This document shows, in pieces, positions 25,905-33,548 of a stretch of 64,000 nt of DNA (position 1 is the first letter of the stretch; every line of letters begins with the position of its first letter). Source of the DNA: Lacticaseibacillus pabuli (GTDB lineage: Bacteria; Bacillota; Bacilli; Lactobacillales; Lactobacillaceae); assembly GCF_028736235.1 (NCBI RefSeq), contig NZ_CP117884.1:2484253-2548252 (forward strand), read 5' to 3'. The position numbers were made by a program, and so were the translations under genes. The notes under the pieces were generated by a model. It did no database searches. It was given only the letters and a program-made list of their open reading frames with translations, and was not told where the DNA came from.

Positions 25905-26843
25905 TTGAACAAGCAAACCAAGCAGCGTGCGACCCGAGCCGTCCTCGGCGCGAGCATCGGTGCCTGCATGTGGGGTGTCGGTGGCTTTTGCTCAAACATC
26001 CTATTTAAAACAACCGCCATCAGTCCCAGCTGGCTCGTGAGCGTCCGTCTCACCGTTGCGGGGCTCCTCATGTTAATATTCGCCAGAATCAGTGGGATTC
26101 CCATTTTTGACATTTGGAAACACAAGGGCAAGCGTCTGCGCCTCATCGCCTTTGGTCTGGGCGGCGTCTTTGCAGCCCAGCTCACTTACATGCTCGCCAT
26201 CTATTACGGCAACGCCGCCATCGCGACCATCATGTTGTCCCTCGTACCTGGTATGATCACGGTCCTCATCGCCGTCCGGACGCGGGCGGTGCCGCGACTG
26301 ATTGACACGGTGGCTGTCATTGCCGCCCTGCTTGGCGTGTTCTTCCTGGTCACGGATGGCAACGTCGCCCACCTGCACGTTGCACCACTCGCCCTATTCT
26401 GGGGTCTCGGCGCCGCGCTAACGGGTGTGGCGTACACGCTCCTGCCGCGGCCACTACTCAATGACGACTCACCACTAGTCGTCGTCGGCTGGGGGCTCCT
26501 CGTCGGGAGTGTCGCCGGTAACCTCGTCGAACCCATCTGGCATGTACCGTCTGGCGTGCGCCCAATCGGTTGGTTCGCCCTCGCCTTCATCGTACTCGGC
26601 GGGACCTTCTTATCTTACGCGCTATACGTTTCAAGTTTGAAAACCATCCGTCCGGCAACTGCCGGCATGGTCGGTAACTTCGAGCCATTAACTGCAACCA
26701 CCCTGTCCGTCATCTTCCTGAATTTGGACTTCCATTTCCTGCAATTTGCGGGCATCGTGATTGTTTTACTCGCCGTCCTGATGATGGGCTGGCAGCCGAA
26801 AAGCAAACGCAACCAAATTCAACAACGCTTGCGCGGCGAATAA
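25905..26843 (+). CDS. EamA-type (DMT superfamily) transporter
   Basis: 312 residues with ten membrane helices in two five-helix halves, each an EamA domain (first half starts GACMWGVGGFCSN, second near ALFWGLGAALTGVAYT). These proteins export or import small metabolites; the substrate is unknown. The start is TTG 25905 with AGGA 7 bases upstream, since no ATG or GTG fits the N-terminus. It stands alone, divergent from gdpP. Confidence 0.88.
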   Translation: MNKQTKQRATRAVLGASIGACMWGVGGFCSNILFKTTAISPSWLVSVRLTVAGLLMLIFARISGIPIFDIWKHKGKRLRLIAFGLGGVFAAQLTYMLAIYYGNAAIATIMLSLVPGMITVLIAVRTRAVPRLIDTVAVIAALLGVFFLVTDGNVAHLHVAPLALFWGLGAALTGVAYTLLPRPLLNDDSPLVVVGWGLLVGSVAGNLVEPIWHVPSGVRPIGWFALAFIVLGGTFLSYALYVSSLKTIRPATAGMVGNFEPLTATTLSVIFLNLDFHFLQFAGIVIVLLAVLMMGWQPKSKRNQIQQRLRGE

Positions 26844-26959
26844 CAAATGTTTCAGGTATTACAGCAGTATTATCGGGGTTGTTGATTAGATTAAATTTAG
26901 CTATTTTGCTTGCATCCCGGTATAATTAATGCAGAATTGAATTGAAAGGGGCGAGACAA

Positions 26960-27757
26960 TTGAAGAAGACATTTATCGCTAACACGGCTGTTGTTGTTCT
27001 GGTTGCTGGACTTCTGGCAGCTTGTGGCACCAGCAGCAACTCATCCAAGGATTCATCCAGTAGCAAGGACACCTCAGCCCAGAGCAGTAAGAAGGCTGAT
27101 TCATCCAGTGAGAGCAAAGAAGCTGACAGCCAAAGCAGCTCTGCCCCAGCCAAAGCGAAGACCTACTCTGATGTCGCATCTGACATCAAGCAGAAGGTCG
27201 GTGCGCAATGGCTCCCAGCAGCAGTCAGCACGGATAAGGCGCACGTGACCGCAACGGCTAACGTTAACGCCGGCTCCAGCACGACGGTTAAGTTCTTCGG
27301 AACTGACAGTCCAGTTAACGTCAACGACGCGAAGCTGAACGGTGCAACACCTGTTTACACCTTGACGAAGACGGTTTACGCCAACACGGCAACTGCCGTT
27401 TCCAACATCAACTGGCAGGACAGCGACGCTGGTTTACCAACCGTTGCTCTGGGTGACAACATCACGGCAACTCAGGAAGGTGCAGCTGGTTCACAGTACA
27501 CGCACTGGAATGAGGGCAAGTGGTCCATCCTCGTCCGCGCAAGTAACGTCAACGGCCAGAACGGGACGAGCCTCTCTAAACAGCTGGTTGAACTGTTCCG
27601 GACCAAGGCGCTGCCAGCACCAACCGACAAGGGTGCGGTTAGCTTCAACGTATCCGACAGTCAGGGCGGCCAGACCATTACTTGGAATGCCGGGCCGGTG
27701 GTTTACACGCTGACGGGTACCGATGCAATGGCAACGGCACGCACGGCGGTTCACTAG
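26960..27757 (+). CDS. Secreted lipoprotein of unknown function
   Basis: 265 residues starting at TTG 26960 (AAAGGGG 9 bases upstream). The lipoprotein signal ends in LLAACG (Cys near 22). A Ser/Lys/Glu-rich low-complexity linker covers about residues 23-70, and a beta-rich domain of about 190 residues follows. The C-terminal domain has no motif I can place. The protein should be tethered to the outer face of the membrane. A terminator follows directly. Confidence 0.82.
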   Translation: MKKTFIANTAVVVLVAGLLAACGTSSNSSKDSSSSKDTSAQSSKKADSSSESKEADSQSSSAPAKAKTYSDVASDIKQKVGAQWLPAAVSTDKAHVTATANVNAGSSTTVKFFGTDSPVNVNDAKLNGATPVYTLTKTVYANTATAVSNINWQDSDAGLPTVALGDNITATQEGAAGSQYTHWNEGKWSILVRASNVNGQNGTSLSKQLVELFRTKALPAPTDKGAVSFNVSDSQGGQTITWNAGPVVYTLTGTDAMATARTAVH

Positions 27758-27784
27758 ACCAACATTTAAATATGACATTCACGG

Positions 27785-27815
27785 CACCCGGACGCAGTTG
27801 TCTGGGTGTTTTTTT
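27785..27815 (+). terminator. Terminator of the lipoprotein gene
   Basis: CACCCGGAC / GTCTGGGTG stem with a six-base loop, followed by seven T residues. Confidence 0.9.
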
Positions 27816-27828
27816 GTGACTTCACTGG

Positions 27829-28033
27829 GGGTCGGGACGAGGGGTTCCGGGAAAAACATGTCTGATGGTGCGACGCTTCATCCAATTTCAGAAGATCACT
27901 GAAATTGGATTCCCGCTAACTTTAGAGCCAGGAAGTTCGCCTGTCTCTAAAGTTCCGGTTCTGTACGCCCGCAAGCGGGCTACAGAACTTTCACCATCAA
28001 CATGTTTTTCCCTCCACCCCTCATCCCAACCCA
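27829..28033 (-). repeat. Structured intergenic repeat family 1, copy 3 (inverted)
   Basis: On the minus strand the layout is the same as copy 1 with different but still paired stems. The basal stem has CATGTTGATGGTG / CACCATCAGACATG. P2 is GTTCTGTA/TACAGAAC with apical CCCGCTTGCGGG. P3 is CTTTAGAG/CTCTAAAG with loop CGAACTT. P4 is ATCCAATTTCAG/CTGAAATTGGAT with loop TGATCTT. The junction GAAGCG after P4 is kept. Confidence 0.88.
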
Positions 28034-28267
28034 GTTCCACTACTAGTTCCCTCTCCTTGTTAGTGTATTCTTTGTATAGCTTATAAGATGCAAAACCAGA
28101 GCATCATAAACTGAATCCTAATTAATCCATCGAACACACGACTAGGTCAGCAGAGTACCAACCGTTCAACCGAATCATCCGCGCATTCACAGACATGGGA
28201 TCTTCACGAACAGTTCCCCACATTTTTTCTCTGGGGATATAGCTTATAAGATGGGGGCTGGTGGCTG
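28034..28267. other. Spacer between two family 1 repeats, with a 16-base direct repeat
   Basis: No gene is visible. TATAGCTTATAAGATG occurs at 28075-28090 and again at 28238-28253, the latter just before repeat copy 2. A short hairpin (TCCCC...GGGGA) with an internal T-run lies near 28214-28237. Confidence 0.6.
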
Positions 28268-28473
28268 GTGGGGCTTGGGGTGCGGAGGGCGAAGACATTT
28301 GGGCGTGAAAGTGATGTTGGCCCGCTTGCGGGCCTTACATCACGGGAAATGGGGAGACTTGGGTGATTTTCCCAAGGCTTCCCATTTAGCGAGAATAATT
28401 TTCAGTGAACTTCTGAAAATTATGAAGCGTCCCCACGCCCAGGTGTCTTCGCCCTCCGCACCCCAAGCCCCAC
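28268..28473 (+). repeat. Structured intergenic repeat family 1, copy 2
   Basis: The outer 30 bases (28268-28297) are perfectly complementary to 28444-28473. Inside are P2 GTGATGT/ACATCAC with apical GGCCCGC-TT-GCGGGCC, P3 AAATGGGGAG/CTTCCCATTT around TTGGG/CCCAA, and P4, which is identical to copy 1. It lies upstream of the amino acid importer genes. Confidence 0.9.
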
Positions 28474-28592
28474 TGCCTCGCGTCAATTCAACGCAATGTC
28501 AGATAAGCTAACATAAACCTTGGACATCCCCATTCAAAATCGTTAAGCTAAAGCTAACATTTCAGAAAAAGTCCATAGAGAGTGGTGTAATC

Positions 28593-30053
28593 GTGAAACA
28601 AAAATACTTCTGGCCGGTCTTAATTGCCGCCATCATCTCATTTGTCGCCATTATCACGCCGCAGCAAACTACCGCTGCGACCGAACCGACTTACACGGTC
28701 GGCACCGACGTCACCTTCCCGCCCTTTGAATTTGCCAACAAGAACAACAAGTACGTCGGCATCGACATTGACCTCATGAAGGCCATTGCCAAAAAGGAAG
28801 GCTTCAAAGTCGTCATCAAACCCGTTGGCTTCAACGCCGCCGTGCAAGCGGTCGAAGCCAACCAAATGGACGCCGTCATCGCCGGGATGAGCATCACGCC
28901 TGAACGCAAGGCCAAGCTGGCCATGACTGACCCCTACTACAAGTCTGGTGTCGTCATGGCCGTGAAGTCTGGTAGCAAGGTCAAACGCCTCTCCGAACTC
29001 CGCGGCAAGACCGTCGCCGTGAAGACCGGGACGAGCTCCGCCGATTACGCCAATTCCATTGCCAAGAAGTACGGCTTCAAAACCGTCACCTTCGACGACT
29101 CCAACAACGTCTACCAGCAGGTCCTGACCGGTAATTCGGTGGCCTGCTTCGAAGATCAGCCCGTCATGCAGTACGGGATTGCGACTGGCCTGAAGCTCAA
29201 AATTGTCACCAAGCCCGCCGTGTCTGGCTACTATGGCATCGCGATTGCGGACAAGAGTAAGGCGGAACTGCTGCCAAAGATGAACGCCGGGATTGTGGCG
29301 CTCAAGAAGGACGGCACCTACAACAAGATTGTCACCAAGTACCTCGGTAATGGAACAATTGCTGACCAGAAGAAGAAAAACGAAGAGACTCAGGAGAGTG
29401 CCCACACCTTCCTCGGCCTACTCAAGAGCAACTGGGGCACCTTGATGGGCGGCCTGCAGGAAACCCTGCTCCTGACCGTCACCGCCATTATTACCGCGAC
29501 AATCATCGGGATTCTCATCGGCCTGCTCGGTGTCGTGCCAAACAAATTTGCGCAAGGCGTCGCGACCACGTTTATCTATATTTTCCGCGGTTTGCCACTG
29601 ATTGTGCTCGCCCTGTTCATTTACACCGGGATTCCGAGCCTGACTGGGACCAAGATTCCTGCCTTCATCGCCGGGATTGTCACCCTGACGCTCAACGAAG
29701 GGGCCTACACCGCCGCCTTCGTGAAGGGTGGCATTACGGCCGTCGATGGTGGTCAAATGGAAGCCGCGCGCTCCCTGGGGCTGCCATGGGGTAAGGCAAT
29801 GCGGCGCGTCATCTTGCCACAAGGATTGAAGATTATGGTACCTTCTTTCATCAACCAATTCATCATTACCCTGAAGGATACCTCGATTCTATCCGTCATT
29901 GGCCTGCTAGAATTGACGCAAACTGGTAAAATTATTATTGCGCGCAACATGGAAGGCTTTAAGATCTGGACCATGGTCGCACTCATTTACCTCATCATCA
30001 TTACTTTGCTGACCTGGCTGTCCAATTGGGTTCAAAAGCGCGTCCGTGCATAA
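28593..30053 (+). CDS. Amino acid ABC importer, substrate-binding protein fused to permease (first copy)
   Basis: 486 residues. An N-terminal signal/anchor helix (about 6-28) is followed by a polar-amino-acid binding domain (about 33-255; GTDVTFPPFEF, VGIDIDLMKAIAKKEGF, AGMSITPERKAKL). A HisM/GlnP-type permease domain with five helices follows (about 280-480; EAARSLGLPWGKAMRRVILPQ is the ATPase-contact loop). Such GlnPH fusions take up glutamine or other polar amino acids. The start is GTG 28593, and the frame is closed shortly upstream. A GlnQ-type ATPase and a second fusion follow on the same strand. Confidence 0.92.
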   Translation: MKQKYFWPVLIAAIISFVAIITPQQTTAATEPTYTVGTDVTFPPFEFANKNNKYVGIDIDLMKAIAKKEGFKVVIKPVGFNAAVQAVEANQMDAVIAGMSITPERKAKLAMTDPYYKSGVVMAVKSGSKVKRLSELRGKTVAVKTGTSSADYANSIAKKYGFKTVTFDDSNNVYQQVLTGNSVACFEDQPVMQYGIATGLKLKIVTKPAVSGYYGIAIADKSKAELLPKMNAGIVALKKDGTYNKIVTKYLGNGTIADQKKKNEETQESAHTFLGLLKSNWGTLMGGLQETLLLTVTAIITATIIGILIGLLGVVPNKFAQGVATTFIYIFRGLPLIVLALFIYTGIPSLTGTKIPAFIAGIVTLTLNEGAYTAAFVKGGITAVDGGQMEAARSLGLPWGKAMRRVILPQGLKIMVPSFINQFIITLKDTSILSVIGLLELTQTGKIIIARNMEGFKIWTMVALIYLIIITLLTWLSNWVQKRVRA

Positions 30054-30054
30054 G

Positions 30055-30082
30055 GAAGGGTAACTACTGAAGGGTAACTACT
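30055..30082 (+). repeat. Tandem duplication of a ribosome-binding segment
   Basis: GAAGGGTAACTACT occurs twice without a gap just before the ATG of the ATPase gene, giving two potential Shine-Dalgarno sequences. The second copy has the better spacing. Confidence 0.85.
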
Positions 30083-30083
30083 A

Positions 30084-30824
30084 ATGAAACAAACACGAGT
30101 TGAAATGAAAGACGTCCGCAAAAACTACGGTAGCAACGAAGTCATCAAGGGCGTCAATCTCAAAGTCGAAGATAACGAAGTCGTTGTGCTCATCGGCCCA
30201 TCTGGTGCGGGTAAAAGTACCGTCCTGCGCATGATTAATGGGCTGGAGACCACCACTTCTGGCGAAATCATCATTGATGGCGAAGACATTGCCCACCCTG
30301 GCGTCAATATCGACAAGGTCCGCGAAAAAATTGGGATGGTGTTCCAGCACTTCAACCTGTTCCCCAACATGTCCGTCATCGACAACGTCACCCTGGCACC
30401 CATCGAACTTGGCAAGATGAGCAAGGACGAGGCCAAGAAATTTGGCTTACAGCTCCTGGAAACGGTCGGCCTGAGTGAAAAAGCCAACGCCAATCCGGAA
30501 TCTCTGTCTGGGGGTCAAAAGCAGCGTGTCGCCATTGCCCGTGCTTTGGCAATGAAGCCCGACATCATGCTGTTTGACGAGCCCACCAGTGCGCTGGATC
30601 CCGAAATGGTCGGGGACGTTCTGGAAGTTATGCGTAACCTGGCGAAGGAAGGCATGACCATGGTGATTGTCACGCACGAAATGGGCTTTGCCCGTGAAGT
30701 GGCCGACCGCGTTGTCTTCTTCGGTGATGGTGACATTCTCGAACAGGGCACACCCGAACAAATCTTTGACCACCCGCAGCACGAACGGCTTCAGGGCTTC
30801 CTGAGCAAGGTTATGAACGCCTAA
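30084..30824 (+). CDS. Amino acid ABC importer ATP-binding protein (GlnQ type)
   Basis: 246 residues, normal length. Walker A (GPSGAGKST), Q-loop ([11 protein letters not shown]), signature [15 protein letters not shown], Walker B ([14 protein letters not shown]) and H-loop (VTHEMGFA) are intact. It lies between two fused binding-protein/permease genes and probably energises both, since neither has another ATPase nearby. Confidence 0.95.
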   Translation: MKQTRVEMKDVRKNYGSNEVIKGVNLKVEDNEVVVLIGPSGAGKSTVLRMINGLETTTSGEIIIDGEDIAHPGVNIDKVREKIGMVFQHFNLFPNMSVIDNVTLAPIELGKMSKDEAKKFGLQLLETVGLSEKANANPESLSGGQKQRVAIARALAMKPDIMLFDEPTSALDPEMVGDVLEVMRNLAKEGMTMVIVTHEMGFAREVADRVVFFGDGDILEQGTPEQIFDHPQHERLQGFLSKVMNA

Positions 30825-30858
30825 GCAATCATCTACCCCATCAAAGGAAGGATTTCAC

Positions 30859-32316
30859 GTGAAACATTCTCGATTATTGGTGGGCCTGCTGCTCGCATTA
30901 TTTGCAGCACTGGCCATCATCACCCCGCAGCCAACCGCCGCGAAGGAAAAAACCTACGTCTTCGGTACCGACGTGACCTATGCGCCCTTCGAATTTGCCG
31001 ACAAGAACAACAAGTACGTCGGAATCGACATTGACCTGATCAACGCCATTGCCAAAGAAGAGGGCTTCAAGGTTGTCGTCAAGCCGCTTGGTTTCAACGC
31101 CGCAGTGCAGGCGCTAGAGGCCAAGCAAATTGACGGGGTCATCGCCGGTATGACGATTACGCCCGAGCGTAGCGCCAAGTTCGACATGTCCATCCCCTAC
31201 TACCCCACCGGCCCAGTCGCCGCGGTAGCAAAGGGCTCGGCCATCAAGAGCATGAAGGACCTGCGTGGCAAGCGTGTCGCCATTAAAACGGGGACCGCTG
31301 CGGCCGATTACGCCAATTCAATCAAGAAGAAGTACGGCTTTAGCACTGTCACCTTTGACGACTCCAACAACATGTATCAGGACGTCGCCACGGGGAACTC
31401 GGTCGCCTGCTTTGATGATCAGCCGGTTTTGCAATACGCCATTGCCACGGGTGAGAAACTGCACATCCTGGCCAAGCCAACGACCGTTAAGTACTACGGG
31501 GTTGCGCTAAATAAGGGGCGCAAAGATGATTTGGCCGCAAAGGTCAACGCCGGGATTCGCAAGACGAAGAAGGACGGTACCTATAACAAGATTGTCGCCA
31601 AGTACCTTGGCAACGGCACGGTGAAGAGCCAACGCGCCAAAAACGCCAAGACCCAGGACAAGAGTCACACCTTCTTTGGTCTGTTGCGTGAAAACTGGGG
31701 CACACTCATGGGTGGGCTCGGCGAAACAATGCTCGTCACGGTCGTTGCCATCGTGTTTGCCACGATTGTCGGGATTATCATTGGCTTGCTCGGTGTCGTT
31801 CCTAACGCCTTTGCGCGCGGCGTCTCGACCACCTTCATCTACATCTTCCGTGGCCTGCCACTCTTGGTACTCGCCCTGTTCATCTACACGGGGATTCCAA
31901 GTCTGACCGGCACGAAGATTCCTGCGTTTGTCGCCGGTATTATCACGCTGACGCTCAACGAAGGGGCGTACACGGCCGCGTTCGTGAAGGGTGGCATTAC
32001 TGCCGTCGACGGTGGACAAATGGAAGCCGCACGCTCCCTGGGCCTGCCGTGGGGTAAAGCGATGCGCCGCGTTGTCCTGCCGCAAGGACTGAAGATAATG
32101 GTGCCATCCTTCGTCAACCAGTTCATCATCACGCTGAAGGACACGTCCATCTTGTCGATTATCGGCATCCTGGAACTCACGCAGACCGGGAAAATCATCA
32201 TCGCCCGGAACATGGAAGGGTTCAAAATCTGGACCATGGTTGCCTTGATTTACCTGATTATCATTACGCTACTGACCTGGTTGTCGCACTGGGTGCAGCG
32301 AAAATTGAACGTATAA
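30859..32316 (+). CDS. Amino acid ABC importer, substrate-binding protein fused to permease (second copy)
   Basis: 485 residues, a paralogue of the fusion at 28593-30053 with the same domain order and near-identical permease segment (TAAFVKGGITAVDGGQMEAA in both). The binding domain has diverged more (VTYAPFEF, AGMTITPERSAKF, PYYPTGPVAA), suggesting different ligand preference. Start GTG 30859 with GGAAGGA upstream. The order fusion-ATPase-fusion points to an internal duplication. Confidence 0.92.
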   Translation: MKHSRLLVGLLLALFAALAIITPQPTAAKEKTYVFGTDVTYAPFEFADKNNKYVGIDIDLINAIAKEEGFKVVVKPLGFNAAVQALEAKQIDGVIAGMTITPERSAKFDMSIPYYPTGPVAAVAKGSAIKSMKDLRGKRVAIKTGTAAADYANSIKKKYGFSTVTFDDSNNMYQDVATGNSVACFDDQPVLQYAIATGEKLHILAKPTTVKYYGVALNKGRKDDLAAKVNAGIRKTKKDGTYNKIVAKYLGNGTVKSQRAKNAKTQDKSHTFFGLLRENWGTLMGGLGETMLVTVVAIVFATIVGIIIGLLGVVPNAFARGVSTTFIYIFRGLPLLVLALFIYTGIPSLTGTKIPAFVAGIITLTLNEGAYTAAFVKGGITAVDGGQMEAARSLGLPWGKAMRRVVLPQGLKIMVPSFVNQFIITLKDTSILSIIGILELTQTGKIIIARNMEGFKIWTMVALIYLIIITLLTWLSHWVQRKLNV

Positions 32317-32321
32317 TTGAT

Positions 32322-32357
32322 AAGGATGCTACGGAAAAACGTGGCATCCTTTTTTTG
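32322..32357 (+). terminator. Terminator of the amino acid importer operon
   Basis: AAGGATGC-TACG / CGTG-GCATCCTT stem followed by seven T residues. Confidence 0.9.
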
Positions 32358-32478
32358 CGGTCGAGGGCCGACATCGGTTGATATTTAATAAGTTTTCGTT
32401 CAGAGGCTCCCCCCGCCACGACACGCACTATAATGACCTTACAGGCAATCACTGCCCATTTAAAAAGAGGAAATTATT

Positions 32479-33285
32479 ATGAAAAAAACTTCAATTATCA
32501 TGTTCGGTGCCGCTGTATTAGGACTAGCAGCATTTGGCGCACAGCAGGCCCCCGCTAACACGGCTGCTGCGACCAGCAACACCGTCACCCAAAAGAGCAT
32601 CGACAGCCGGAACAATACCGAAGTGCTCATTAAGTCCGTAGTTACCGTTGGCAATAACGGTGCCCCCGTCTACGCATCACCAACCGCGGCAAAGCCAACC
32701 GCCCGCACACTCGACGCTGGCACCCGCTGGAACTCAGTGGGTCAGCTGAACAACGGCATTCTCTGGTACCATCTTGGCGGCAATCAGTGGGTCCGGGGGA
32801 TTGACCTCGGTCAGGGCAGCACAACGTCCGCGATTAAGGTTTCAAGCTCTGAAACAGTTAACGGCAAGAGCACCGCAACCGTTGCTAAGAGCGGCGCCCA
32901 CATTTACGCGGCCCCAACTGACCTCCAGCCAACCAACAAGACACTGAAGGCTGGGACAACTTGGCGCATCTTCACCTACGCCGAAACAAACAGCCCGATT
33001 GCCAATAACTGGGTCAACCTGGGCGGCAATCAGTGGGTTCCAGAAACAGAACTGACCAACTTCACTGCTGAAACAAACCACACGAACAAGGTCACCATCA
33101 ATTACAAGCCTGGCTACGGCATTGCCGTTTGGTCCAACTACATCAACGGCAAGCCAACGGGCAAGACGCTCAAGACTGGGACCACCTGGAAGAGCTTCAA
33201 GATGGCCGTTGTGAACAATCACAGCTGGCTGAACCTGGGTGGCAATCAGTGGATTGATGCCAATTACGTGAAGTACGTTAAATAA
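32479..33285 (+). CDS. Secreted protein made of three SH3-like wall modules
   Basis: 268 residues with signal peptide (about 1-27, cleavage near APANT). Three modules of about 65-70 residues fill the mature part. They start near VVTVGNNGAPVYA, TVAKSGAHIYA and KVTINYKPGYGIAVW, and each contains T-L-x-A/T-G-T-x-W and ends in W-x-N/H-LGGNQW. The third is closest to the modules of the CAP protein at 21636-22688. No catalytic domain is attached. Binding to cell-wall polymers or a surface-layer-like role is likely but not shown by the sequence. AGAGGAAA precedes the ATG. Confidence 0.82.
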   Translation: MKKTSIIMFGAAVLGLAAFGAQQAPANTAAATSNTVTQKSIDSRNNTEVLIKSVVTVGNNGAPVYASPTAAKPTARTLDAGTRWNSVGQLNNGILWYHLGGNQWVRGIDLGQGSTTSAIKVSSSETVNGKSTATVAKSGAHIYAAPTDLQPTNKTLKAGTTWRIFTYAETNSPIANNWVNLGGNQWVPETELTNFTAETNHTNKVTINYKPGYGIAVWSNYINGKPTGKTLKTGTTWKSFKMAVVNNHSWLNLGGNQWIDANYVKYVK

Positions 33286-33308
33286 GCTCAGTTTTCAATA
33301 AACGAACG

Positions 33309-33337
33309 AGACCGCAGAGTGGATCTGCGGTCTTTTT
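33309..33337 (+). terminator. Terminator of the repeat-module protein gene
   Basis: GACCGCAGA-GTGGA-TCTGCGGTC followed by five T residues. Confidence 0.9.
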
Positions 33338-33357
33338 GTGCATCATTTTTTCTATCA

Positions 33358-33548
33358 TGCTATAATCCACACATTGATGTTGCCGCTAGACGGCAAACTC
33401 GCATCGCGAAAGGATGAGGATTGCATGGCAGCGAAGATGATTGTGCTTGGCATCGCAACGTTGGCGGAGGTTAAAGCCGACTAACGCGTGCCGCGGCACG
33501 CCGCCGCTTTACCTCCACGAATTGGGCAATGCCCACTTGGAGGAAACA
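33358..33548 (+). promoter_or_regulatory. Structured leader of the rsgA-like gene
   Basis: An extended -10 (TGCTATAAT, TATAAT at 33361-33366) starts a leader of about 175 bases with successive hairpins. They are TTGCCG/CGGCAA (33380-33396), CTCGCATC/GATGAG with a CGAAAG loop (about 33398-33419), the 16-base palindrome at 33486-33501 enclosed by GGAGGTTAAAG/CTTTACCTCC (33466-33516), and GGGC-AAT-GCCC (33524-33534) just before the GGAGGA of rsgA. A 19-codon ORF lies inside. I cannot match it to a known riboswitch. Confidence 0.5.
33425..33484 (+). CDS. 19-residue leader peptide upstream of rsgA
   Basis: ATG at 33425 has AGGATGAGG 5 bases upstream and encodes MAAKMIVLGIATLAEVKAD before TAA. The end of this ORF overlaps one arm of the hairpin that includes GGAGGTTAAAG, so its translation could alter the leader fold. 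It is too short for any family assignment. Confidence 0.4.
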   Translation: MAAKMIVLGIATLAEVKAD

